From NCBI GenBank assembly GCA_035293765.1, contig DATGMF010000028.1:1-15291 (forward strand): 15,291 nt of DNA, read 5' to 3'. Positions 7,424-13,462 of the stretch are shown piece after piece. The DNA is from DASRHT01 sp035293765 (GTDB lineage: Bacteria; Chloroflexota; Ktedonobacteria; Ktedonobacterales; Ktedonobacteraceae). The notes under the pieces are model-generated. The model was not told the DNA's origin, did not search any database, and worked only from the letters and a program-made list of their open reading frames with translations. The translations under genes and the position numbers were made by a program. The stretch's first letter is position 1, and the number at the start of each line of letters is the position of its first letter.

Positions 7424-7660
7424 ATGGAGCATACACTTCCAGACACGATTACCTGGCTAGATGCTACCGTTTTTGGAGAGGACAAGCTTGAAGAAACAGT
7501 CACTATGGCCTTAGAAGCAGAGAACGCCTGCAAAAGTAAGGAACAACAGCGGCTCCTTTATCCCTTCAGGTTATTTCCTACCGATGCGACTGAGCTTTGC
7601 GCTTATAGTGATTTACTCGGGATGGCCCAGGGGATCGCAACCATCATCGAACGGCTATAA
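7424..7660 (+). CDS. Small hypothetical protein after the thiolase (78 aa)
   Basis: A 78-residue ORF beginning 21 bp after the thiolase stop. It is acidic, with no membrane segment, Cys motif or family that I recognise; its middle (about 22-45) looks helical and charged. No Shine-Dalgarno sequence precedes the ATG; the upstream bases are AT-rich. Position and direction fit an operon with the thiolase, and its amino-acid composition is protein-like. It could equally be a remnant or a chance frame. Confidence 0.4.
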   Translation: MEHTLPDTITWLDATVFGEDKLEETVTMALEAENACKSKEQQRLLYPFRLFPTDATELCAYSDLLGMAQGIATIIERL

Positions 7661-7674
7661 CCGCATTTGACGCT

Positions 7675-7701
7675 GTAGGGGCAGTGCCTTGCGCCTGCCC
7701 T
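7675..7701 (-). repeat. 27-bp hairpin repeat, copy 1 (inverted)
   Basis: It starts GTAGGGGCA and ends CTGCCCT, and is the reverse complement of copy 2 at 23 of 27 positions. Each copy folds on itself, since GGGCA pairs with TGCCC. Facing copy 2, it makes a large hairpin just past the small ORF and could end transcription. Confidence 0.8.
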
Positions 7702-7722
7702 CCAACGCTGCAATGGGCTAAC

Positions 7723-7749
7723 AGGGCAACCGCAAGGGATTGCCCCTAC
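7723..7749 (+). repeat. 27-bp hairpin repeat, copy 2
   Basis: It starts AGGGCAACCGCAAGG and ends TTGCCCCTAC, with an internal stem AGGGCAA/TTGCCCCT. It matches copy 3 at 25 of 27 positions. It lies between the small ORF and the convergent Nudix gene. Confidence 0.8.
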
Positions 7750-7773
7750 CAGGCAACCTGGTCGTTGAGAAGC

Positions 7774-7800
7774 AGGGCAACCGCGATGGATTGCCCCTAC
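7774..7800 (+). repeat. 27-bp hairpin repeat, copy 3
   Basis: Same orientation as copy 2, with two substitutions. It ends 8 bp before the Nudix stop codon, so it may serve as the 3' end of that transcript. Confidence 0.8.
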
Positions 7801-7808
7801 AGCATCAT

Positions 7809-8270
7809 TCACGGCAGCCGCTCGCCGTTGATCGCGGAGTCGTACACCTCCTGAAGTTTGGGCACCGTTTCGTAGTCACGCAGTTCCACCGGCTCGATCC
7901 AGCGCATCTCGCTCGCCTCCCAATCGGGCTGAACGACATCGGGCTGGAGCACCTCAAATAAAAAGGGGTGGATGTAGAAGTGCCGTCCGAGGTCCGCGTC
8001 GATATGTTCTACGACTGCACCTCGTCTGAGCAAGCGTACCTGATTACGCTGTAGTCCAGTCTCTTCGCGAATCTCGGTGAAAGCCTGCTCTTCTGGCGTC
8101 ACTCCAGGCTCAACAAAGCCGCTGATCCCGGCCCAGTGGCGATGGTAGCTGCCAACGCTCTCGCTGCGGCGCGCAATCAAAATGAGCGGCGACCGCTTAT
8201 CGTCGCGTCGCAGAATGCAGGTCACCACATGGGTAGGACGGATGGGTACTGCTTCATTTTGCTGGCTCAT
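7809..8270 (-). CDS. Nudix hydrolase
   Basis: A cytoplasmic 153-residue Nudix protein that would hydrolyse a nucleoside-diphosphate-linked compound; the substrate cannot be told. The Nudix box is at 51-73 (GFVEPGVTPEEQAFTEIREETGL, given here in two parts: GFVEPGVTPEEQAF and TEIREETGL). The metal-binding glutamates in TEIREE are kept, but the first box Glu is Val57 and the usual Arg before Glu66 is Thr65, a paired change of residues that normally form a structural salt bridge. Before the box, HWAGISGFVE is the usual beta-strand lead-in. The ATG at 8270 is chosen over an in-frame TTG at 8285 because GAGGAG lies 7 nt upstream. It is a single gene, convergent with the thiolase unit. Confidence 0.88.
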   Translation of the reverse strand: MSQQNEAVPIRPTHVVTCILRRDDKRSPLILIARRSESVGSYHRHWAGISGFVEPGVTPEEQAFTEIREETGLQRNQVRLLRRGAVVEHIDADLGRHFYIHPFLFEVLQPDVVQPDWEASEMRWIEPVELRDYETVPKLQEVYDSAINGERLP

Positions 8271-8277
8271 GCTCTTT

Positions 8278-8283
8278 CTCCTC
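8278..8283 (-). promoter_or_regulatory. Ribosome binding site of the Nudix gene
   Basis: On the minus strand GAGGAG lies 7 nt before the ATG at 8270. The alternative TTG start would overlap this site. Confidence 0.8.
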
Positions 8284-8288
8284 AAAAG

Positions 8289-8317
8289 ATGACAATTTTA
8301 TCAATCTCCGGTATAAT
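8289..8317 (+). promoter_or_regulatory. Strong sigma-A-type promoter of the mannosyltransferase gene
   Basis: ATGACA (8289-8294, 5 of 6 matches) and a perfect TATAAT (8312-8317) are 17 bp apart. The start of transcription near 8324 would leave a leader of about 140 nt. The spacer contains TATCAAT, one of five TATCAA/TTGATA hexamers in this leader. Confidence 0.65.
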
Positions 8318-8329
8318 CCCCTCGGGCGA

Positions 8330-8343
8330 TACTAACATTAGTA
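8330..8343. promoter_or_regulatory. Operator-like palindrome just past the promoter
   Basis: TACTAA and TTAGTA are separated by CA, a 14-bp palindrome about 6-20 bp after the expected transcription start. The position suits a repressor site; no regulator can be named. Confidence 0.4.
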
Positions 8344-8382
8344 GAGCGACCTTGATAAAACACATCCTTGCTTGAAAATCAC

Positions 8383-8425
8383 ACGTATCAAGTAACTGAT
8401 TGCTAATCTTGATACGTTATAACGT
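8383..8425. repeat. Inverted repeat and overlapping palindrome in the mannosyltransferase leader
   Basis: ACGTATCAAG (8383-8392) and CTTGATACGT (8408-8417) form a perfect 10-bp inverted repeat with a 15-nt spacer. The right arm overlaps a perfect 12-bp palindrome, ACGTTATAACGT (8414-8425). ACACGT (8381-8386) could alternatively pair with ACGTGT (8422-8427), so two mutually exclusive foldings are possible. Confidence 0.75.
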
Positions 8426-8467
8426 GTATATCAATAGCAGTATCATAATTCCTGGAGTATCTCTCTT

Positions 8468-9781
8468 ATGCAAACAGATGAGCCGACCCGGATAGAAAAT
8501 CCAACCACCATAGCCGAGGAAACGGCGGATACGACATCCCAGCCAGAAACTACAGAGAGTACATTACAAGTGTGGCGCGCCGCCGCACAGCCGTGGTGGA
8601 AAGCCACGCTGGCCGTGCTACCAACATTTCTTATCACGCGTCTGATCTTTATTCTGTTGACATATTTCGGAGGCATTCTCTTTTTCGTGCCCAATTATTC
8701 GCAGAACGTGCTGGGGTTTCGCGACGTGCTTTATACCTGGTATCGCTGGGATGCCATCCGCTTCATCACCATTGCCACAAAAGGTTACATCTCGCCAGAA
8801 TATGCCGCCTTTTTTCCGCTTTATCCGGCGCTGGAGCATGCTTTTACCGCAATTTTCCGCGACGTTCTTCTTACAGGGATGATCATCTCCAATGTCGCTT
8901 TTTTTGGCACGCTGATCGTGCTGTACCGCCTCACCGAAACCGAATTTGACCGCGATACCGCCAGGAGAACCGTTTTCTACCTCTCGATCTTTCCGACTGC
9001 CCTCTTCTTTTTCGCCGCTTACAATGAATCGCTATTTCTCTTTTTCCTGTTGCTCACATTTTATATGCTGCGGCGCGGTCAATGGTGGCTTGCAGGAATT
9101 TTTGGCGCGCTGTCAACGTTGACGCGTTCGATTGGCCTCTTGCTGGCAGTCATTTTCGTTTACGAGTTTCTGCGCCAGAAGCTGCCTGAGTTGCGGCAGC
9201 AGTGGAGCGAGAAACAAGTGCAGCCGCTTTTGCGCTTACTCAGCAGCTTTGCTGCGATAGTGCTGATACCGCTTGCGCTCGGTGTCTATGCATATGGGCT
9301 GAAGATCATTATGGGCGATCCCCTGGCGTTCTCACATGCTCAGGCGCAGTGGCGCACGGGACTCACCTTCCCCTGGGTCGCCCCTTTACGTGCCCTTAAA
9401 TTCCTTCTTCAGCATTCAATCTTCTCGTTCACCGCCGCCCATATCATGATCGATCTAAGCGCGTTAGGACTTTTCGCGGTGCTCATGCTTTTGTGTTTCT
9501 TCGGCCCGGTACGTTTCGAGCGGCACCAGTGGAGCTTTGCCCTGTTTGGCGTGCTGGCTCTCATTTTTGCTATAAGCTTCCCTGGCATACCTGTCCCGGG
9601 AGGGCTGCTCTACGATCCAATACCATCCACGCAGCGGTTCGTTCTTGAGATCTTTGTGGGCTTTATCATCCTGGCACGCCTGGGCCAGCGGCCCCGGTTC
9701 CACTTTACTTATCTGTTCCTTGCCCTGCCACTGCTCGCATTTCTGACCCTGATATTCATGACCGGACGATGGCTGGTCTAG
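8468..9781 (+). CDS. PIG-V-like membrane mannosyltransferase
   Basis: An integral membrane glycosyltransferase of 437 residues that probably uses a polyprenyl-phosphate sugar to glycosylate an envelope lipid or protein on the outer face. After a polar tail (1-40) comes TM1 (about 47-73), then an extracytoplasmic loop with WYRWDAIRF (91-99), where Asp95 fits the catalytic acid of GT-C enzymes. FFPLYPALEHAF (115-126) follows; RWDxxxY and FFPLYP together mark the PIG-V family. Later landmarks are FPTALFFFAAYNESLFLF (175-192), LSTLTRSIG (215-223) and STQRFVLEIF (387-396). About ten hydrophobic segments are seen. The ATG at 8468 has GGAG 11 nt upstream, a rather long spacing. It is a single gene between its own promoter and a hairpin at 9795. 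Acceptor and sugar are unknown. Confidence 0.82.
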   Translation: MQTDEPTRIENPTTIAEETADTTSQPETTESTLQVWRAAAQPWWKATLAVLPTFLITRLIFILLTYFGGILFFVPNYSQNVLGFRDVLYTWYRWDAIRFITIATKGYISPEYAAFFPLYPALEHAFTAIFRDVLLTGMIISNVAFFGTLIVLYRLTETEFDRDTARRTVFYLSIFPTALFFFAAYNESLFLFFLLLTFYMLRRGQWWLAGIFGALSTLTRSIGLLLAVIFVYEFLRQKLPELRQQWSEKQVQPLLRLLSSFAAIVLIPLALGVYAYGLKIIMGDPLAFSHAQAQWRTGLTFPWVAPLRALKFLLQHSIFSFTAAHIMIDLSALGLFAVLMLLCFFGPVRFERHQWSFALFGVLALIFAISFPGIPVPGGLLYDPIPSTQRFVLEIFVGFIILARLGQRPRFHFTYLFLALPLLAFLTLIFMTGRWLV

Positions 9782-9794
9782 CATACCCTCCGCC

Positions 9795-9820
9795 ACAGCC
9801 TCTCTTTAGGGAGAGGCTGT
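9795..9820 (+). terminator. Hairpin after the mannosyltransferase gene
   Basis: ACAGCCTCTC and GAGAGGCTGT form a perfect 10-bp stem with a 6-nt loop, 13 bp after the stop. There is no T-run after it, so it may instead be an mRNA 3'-end stabiliser or a weak terminator. Confidence 0.5.
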
Positions 9821-9922
9821 ATGCCCTTCGTACCGACCTCTCATGATGAAGCGGGCTCCCACGATCAATCGGGGAGCTACAGCGCGTCTCATTTATTGCC
9901 TCGCGTCTCAGTGCAAACAAGT

Positions 9923-9952
9923 TGGCAAGGAAATACTTGCCATACCTTTTTT
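9923..9952 (+). terminator. Possible intrinsic terminator before rny
   Basis: TGGCAAG and CTTGCCA form a 7-bp stem with a 6-nt loop, followed after 4 nt by six T. The same bases also contain TTGCCA, 18 bp before TATGCT (9961-9966), so it could instead be part of a second, weaker promoter. Confidence 0.4.
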
Positions 9953-10007
9953 ATTTATTGTATGCTACACTTTAACCAAGCATGAGGCCACCCCCCATTT
10001 TTCGTGC

Positions 10008-10036
10008 TTGACGTATTGTTCACACTTTTATATAGT
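10008..10036 (+). promoter_or_regulatory. Promoter of rny
   Basis: TTGACG (10008-10013) and TATAGT (10031-10036) are each 5 of 6 to consensus with an exact 17-bp spacer. Transcription would start near 10043, giving a leader of about 110 nt. Confidence 0.65.
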
Positions 10037-10152
10037 ATGCTTGGCGCATAATATGCTTTACGTATTACCCACCGATCACAACCCATAGAGTACCTATTGA
10101 TATCATCGAGCCTTTATGGGCCTGTTCGTTTTACTATTGGAGGTAGGCCGAC

Positions 10153-11712
10153 GTGTTCAGTCAAATCGGCGAAGTAGTCCTCATTATTGTAGCACTACTG
10201 GCAGGAGCTCTATCTGCAGTTTACTTTGGATATAAGTTTGGCCTGACGCGCAATAAAGAAAAGTTCGAAGAAAGCTTGCGTGCCGAAAAAGAGGCCAGCG
10301 AGCGGCGGCTGCTGGAACTCCAGAATCAGCAACACGAAGCTTTAAAAGACGCACGGGATGAAAACGCTCGCTTTCGCGCGACAATAGAACGTGAAAACGC
10401 CGAGCGCCGTGCTGAATTGCAGCGTCAGGAACGCCGCTTGCAGAGTAAGGAAGAAACGCTCGAACGCAAACTCGAAGCTCAAGAACAACGCGAACGCAAG
10501 CTAGCCGCCAGAGAACGGAGCATCGAGCAAACGCGCGAAGAACTGGAGGAGCTCAAGCGCCAGCAATTCAAAGAGCTTGAGCGGATTGCCCAGATGACGG
10601 AGGAGCAGGCAAAAGACTTGCTCCTCACACGTATTGAGACGCAGGTACGTGTGGAAGCAGCTCAGCGCGTGCGTATGATCGAGGAGCAGGCGCGCGAAGA
10701 AGCGGATACACGAGCGCGCGAGATCATTACTCTGGCGATTCAACGCTGCGCCTCCGATCAGGTGGCCGAGTCGGTCGTTTCTGTAGTGCCACTGCCAAAC
10801 GACGAGATGAAAGGACGCATCATTGGGCGTGAAGGACGCAATATTCGTGCGCTGGAAGCTGCAACAGGCGTCGATCTCATCATCGATGACACACCGGAAG
10901 CAGTTATTCTTTCCGGCTTCGATCCCGTACGACGTGAAGTAGCGCGTATTGCCTTAACCCGGCTGATCCTCGATGGGCGTATCCACCCTGCTCGCATCGA
11001 AGACGTCGTCGCCAAAGCGCGGCAGGAAGTGGACGCCATTATTCGCGAGGCGGGCGAGAATGCCGCCCTGGAAGCCAATGTCCACGGCTTGCAGCCGGAA
11101 CTGCTCAAAATTCTTGGTCGGCTCCACTTCCGTACCAGCTATGGGCAAAATGTGCTGGCCCACTCGGTTGAGGTTTCTATCCTGGCGGCTACTATCGCCC
11201 ACGAGTTAGGCGCCGATGTCAATGTATGTAAGACCGCCGCGCTACTCCATGATATGGGCAAAGCTATCGACCAGGAGGTTGAAGGACCTCACGCCATCGT
11301 CGGCGGGGAAGTCGCGCGGCGTTTTGGTAAGTCGCCAAAAATCATTCACGCGATGGTGGCGCATCACGCCACCGAGACTGAGCCCCAGACGTTAGAGGCC
11401 GCCATCGTCCAGGCCGCCGATGCCATCTCAGCCGCCCGCCCGGGAGCCAGGCGGGAGACGATAGACCTCTACATTAAACGATTGGAGGCGCTCGAATATA
11501 TCGCCAACTCTTTCACCGGCGTGGAGAAATCGTTTGCGATCCAGGCGGGCCGCGAAGTGCGCATCATCGTCAAGCCGGAAGAGATCGATGAGTTCGCCGC
11601 CAGCCGCCTTGCCAGCGAAATCGCTCACAAGATCGAGGAAAGCCTGGATTACCCGGGGCAGATCAAAGTCTGCGTCGTACGTGAAACTCGCTCGGTCGAT
11701 TATGCGAGATAA
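10153..11712 (+). CDS. rny: Ribonuclease Y
   Basis: The membrane-anchored endoribonuclease that starts bulk mRNA decay in many bacteria. The 519 residues have the full family layout. It has an N-terminal TM helix (about 5-27) and a long coiled coil rich in Glu, Arg and Gln (about 30-195). Next is a KH RNA-binding domain with GRIIGREGRNIRALE (221-235, GxxG loop). The metal-dependent HD domain shows LAHSVEVS (335-342) and the His366-Asp367 pair in LLHDMGKA. The C-terminal domain ends YPGQIKVCVVRET. The length is the usual one. The GTG start at 10153 has GGAGGT 8 nt upstream. It has its own promoter and is followed in the same direction, after 150 bp, by a PHP phosphoesterase that may also act on RNA products. 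Confidence 0.96.
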   Translation: MFSQIGEVVLIIVALLAGALSAVYFGYKFGLTRNKEKFEESLRAEKEASERRLLELQNQQHEALKDARDENARFRATIERENAERRAELQRQERRLQSKEETLERKLEAQEQRERKLAARERSIEQTREELEELKRQQFKELERIAQMTEEQAKDLLLTRIETQVRVEAAQRVRMIEEQAREEADTRAREIITLAIQRCASDQVAESVVSVVPLPNDEMKGRIIGREGRNIRALEAATGVDLIIDDTPEAVILSGFDPVRREVARIALTRLILDGRIHPARIEDVVAKARQEVDAIIREAGENAALEANVHGLQPELLKILGRLHFRTSYGQNVLAHSVEVSILAATIAHELGADVNVCKTAALLHDMGKAIDQEVEGPHAIVGGEVARRFGKSPKIIHAMVAHHATETEPQTLEAAIVQAADAISAARPGARRETIDLYIKRLEALEYIANSFTGVEKSFAIQAGREVRIIVKPEEIDEFAASRLASEIAHKIEESLDYPGQIKVCVVRETRSVDYAR

Positions 11713-11737
11713 TAGGTAGAAGAAGCGCATAAGTTTA

Positions 11738-11843
11738 GTGAACTTTCTAAGAACGATTACGATCATAGATCCTCGCGTGTACGCCGGTATGTGTATGCTG
11801 GTAATGGAGAATCCTTTGACCGTAATCGTTCCTGAAGTTTCAC
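11738..11843. repeat. Imperfect 30-bp inverted repeat between rny and the PHP gene
   Basis: The left arm (11738-11768) and right arm (11814-11843) are near reverse complements over about 30 bp. The perfect core is AACGATTACG (11752-11761) against CGTAATCGTT (11821-11830), and the outer parts are GTGAAC and GTTTCAC with small indels. The 45-nt loop is GT-rich. No T-run follows. It could be a large leader/attenuator hairpin of the PHP mRNA or a small mobile-repeat remnant. Confidence 0.7.
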
Positions 11844-11862
11844 GCGAAAGATTTTATAACAC

Positions 11863-12747
11863 ATGAGTAATTACATCGATCTTCATACCCACTCCACAGC
11901 CTCGGATGGCGTCTACTCTCCAACTGAGCTGCTGCACCAGGCAAAAAAGGTAGGGCTGCGCGTGCTGGCGCTGACCGATCACGACACGACCGGAGGGCTG
12001 GAAGAGGCCGCAAAGGCGGCGCGAGAGCTGGATATCGACTTTATCCCGGGTATCGAGATCAACACCGACGTTCATGGTGGGGAAGTACATGTTCTTGGCT
12101 ACTACCCCGAATATCAGCGAACGGCATTGCAGCAAATCTTACAGGTGCTGCGAGATGCTCGCGAACGGCGCGGCCAGCGCATGGTTGAGCTACTAAACGA
12201 GCAGGGCGTACATATCGCATGGGAACGCGTCCGCGATATCGCTCAGGGCGCTGTAGGGCGGCCCCATGTTGCCAAAGCGTTACAGGAAGCAGGCTACGTC
12301 CAGACCATCGGGGAAGCTTTTGATAAATACATCGGAACAGGACAGCCTGCCTATGTGCCACGTTACAAGCTCACACCGGAAGATGCTGTGCGCCTGATCG
12401 CCAGCGCAAATGGTCTGCCCGTCATGGCCCATCCAATCGAGCTGCCGGGTCTTGCTCAGTTGCGCGCCTGGCTGCCAGGTTTACGCGCTGCCGGACTGGT
12501 GGGGTTGGAAACCTATTATGGCCCCTACACTCCAGAGCAAGAGGCGGCATTACACCAGCTTGCCGATGAATATCATCTCATCCCAACAGGTGGAACCGAC
12601 TTCCACGGTCCAGGCATCCACCCCACTCCGCTGGGAGGACGCTACGTCCCGTATGAAGCGGTTGAGCGCCTTAAAGCAGCAGCGGCAGAACAGCATGGCA
12701 AGGACCCCGTAGCATTCACGTTGCCTCCTCCCGTTGAGGAAAAGTAG
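11863..12747 (+). CDS. PHP-domain phosphoesterase (YciV/TrpH/RNase AM type)
   Basis: A cytoplasmic metal-dependent phosphoesterase of 294 residues. Metal ligands of the PHP fold are visible in order: His8 and His10 in DLHTHS, Asp15, His40 in ALTDHDT, Glu65 in GIEIN, His76, His135 in GRPHVA, His190 in VMAHP, and Asp246/His248 in TGGTDFHG. The length and the GRPHVA insert match the E. coli YciV/TrpH group, known to hydrolyse 3',5'-nucleoside bisphosphates and to trim short RNAs from the 5' end. That function is inferred, not shown. The ATG at 11863 has a poor ribosome binding site. Its position just after rny fits RNA turnover. The lepB gene follows with 70 bp between stop and chosen start. Confidence 0.88.
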   Translation: MSNYIDLHTHSTASDGVYSPTELLHQAKKVGLRVLALTDHDTTGGLEEAAKAARELDIDFIPGIEINTDVHGGEVHVLGYYPEYQRTALQQILQVLRDARERRGQRMVELLNEQGVHIAWERVRDIAQGAVGRPHVAKALQEAGYVQTIGEAFDKYIGTGQPAYVPRYKLTPEDAVRLIASANGLPVMAHPIELPGLAQLRAWLPGLRAAGLVGLETYYGPYTPEQEAALHQLADEYHLIPTGGTDFHGPGIHPTPLGGRYVPYEAVERLKAAAAEQHGKDPVAFTLPPPVEEK

Positions 12748-12756
12748 GAGGATGAG

Positions 12757-12803
12757 CTGCTATCCTGTGGAGGCAAGAGAAAGCGCTTTGCACGGGATAG
12801 CAG
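12757..12803 (+). promoter_or_regulatory. Leader hairpin ending next to the lepB ribosome binding site
   Basis: CTGCTATCCTGTG (12757-12769) pairs with CACGGGATAGCAG (12791-12803): 13 bp with one G-U pair in RNA and a 21-nt loop. The loop region contains AAAGCGCTTT, a palindrome. The stem ends one base before AAAGGAG at 12805. Lying between the PHP gene and lepB, it could set the amount of lepB translation or protect the mRNA after cleavage. Confidence 0.65.
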
Positions 12804-12804
12804 T

Positions 12805-12811
12805 AAAGGAG
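12805..12811 (+). promoter_or_regulatory. Ribosome binding site that sets the lepB start at TTG
   Basis: AAAGGAG lies 6 nt before TTG at 12818. The rival ATG at 12752 directly abuts AGGAGG with no spacer and would place the leader hairpin inside the coding region. Confidence 0.65.
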
Positions 12812-12817
12812 CCAGCC

Positions 12818-13399
12818 TTGAACCAGGAAAAACATGCTACACGGCCCTATCTCTGGATACGCCAGTTATTCGAGACGATCACCCTGATCCTTCTGATGAT
12901 CCTCGCTATCAGGCTCGGGTTACAAAACTTTCACATCGAAGGACAGAGCATGGAGCCGACTTTGCACAACTATGAATATATTATCGTTGATAAAGTGACG
13001 TATCTCCTGCACTCACCTGAACGGGGAGATGTGATTGTCTTCCACTACCCGGTGGACCCCCAGGAGAATTTTATTAAGCGCGTTATCGCCATTCCTGGCG
13101 ACACCATTACCATTATCAATAGAACCGTGATGATCAATGGCGTAACTCTACAAGAACCATATATTAACAAAAATGATCCTTTTACCCCTTATCCATCTTC
13201 TCAAACATGGCATGTCAGCACAAATCAGTACTTTGTGATGGGAGATAATCGGGGTAATAGCTCTGATTCCAGGCAATGGGGCTTCGTCCCGCGCCAGAAT
13301 ATCATCGGTAAAGCGGATCTGGTCTACTGGCCTATGGGTGTCAATAACTTCGGGCTGCTTCCCGATGTCAGTAGCGTCTTTGCCAAAATACATCAATAA
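12818..13399 (+). CDS. lepB: Signal peptidase I
   Basis: Membrane-bound serine protease that removes signal peptides from exported proteins, 193 residues from the TTG start. After a short cytoplasmic tail, one TM helix (about 17-35) leads to the catalytic Ser44 in IEGQSMEPTL. The general base is Lys87 in NFIKRVIAIPGD. The later family box YFVMGDNRGNSSDSRQWG (138-155) is complete. A start at ATG 12752 would add 22 residues and cannot be excluded, but the spacing of AAAGGAG favours TTG. The protein is of the small Gram-positive type with a single N-terminal anchor. It is co-directional with the PHP gene, 70 bp behind it, and ends before a strong terminator. Confidence 0.93.
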   Translation: MNQEKHATRPYLWIRQLFETITLILLMILAIRLGLQNFHIEGQSMEPTLHNYEYIIVDKVTYLLHSPERGDVIVFHYPVDPQENFIKRVIAIPGDTITIINRTVMINGVTLQEPYINKNDPFTPYPSSQTWHVSTNQYFVMGDNRGNSSDSRQWGFVPRQNIIGKADLVYWPMGVNNFGLLPDVSSVFAKIHQ

Positions 13400-13405
13400 G
13401 CATAG

Positions 13406-13439
13406 ATATGCCGGTCCTTCGCGCGAAGGACCGGCATAT
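13406..13439. terminator. Perfect 34-bp palindrome between convergent lepB and accC
   Basis: ATATGCCGGTCCTTCGC is followed at once by its exact reverse complement, giving a stem of 15 or more bp with a CGCG loop. On the plus strand TTT follows the outer A-T pairs; on the minus strand no long T-run is seen. It lies between the stops of two convergent genes (7 bp from lepB, 24 bp from accC), so it can end transcription from both sides. Confidence 0.85.
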
Positions 13440-13462
13440 TTCATGCGATGAACGGCAATAGC

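Larger units (their letters stand above)
9782..10152. other. Intergenic region between the mannosyltransferase and rny genes
   Basis: This gap of 371 bp holds a terminator-like hairpin (9795-9820), a second hairpin followed by a T-run (9923-9952), the rny promoter (10008-10036) and a leader of about 110 nt. In the leader, CCCATAGAG (10082-10090) can pair with CTTTATGGG (10112-10120) allowing one G-U pair. The 81-residue ORF across 9843-10088 spans the promoter and is not supported. Confidence 0.6.

Noticed and set aside
7675..7800. Possible CRISPR array
   Set aside because: Only three copies, one inverted, each self-complementary, with unequal spacers and no cas gene; better explained as REP-like repeats.
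9937..9966. TTGCCA-18-TATGCT as the main rny promoter
   Set aside because: The downstream pair TTGACG-17-TATAGT is a better match, and the upstream -35 box lies inside a hairpin followed by a T-run.
9843..10088. 81-residue ORF before rny
   Set aside because: It spans the well-matched rny promoter and a T-run hairpin, has no ribosome binding site and resembles no protein.
12734..12817. Longer N-terminus for signal peptidase I
   Set aside because: The TTG at 12734 lies in the PHP gene, and the ATG at 12752 abuts its Shine-Dalgarno sequence with no spacing; the extra residues would be read from a stable hairpin. Not fully excluded.
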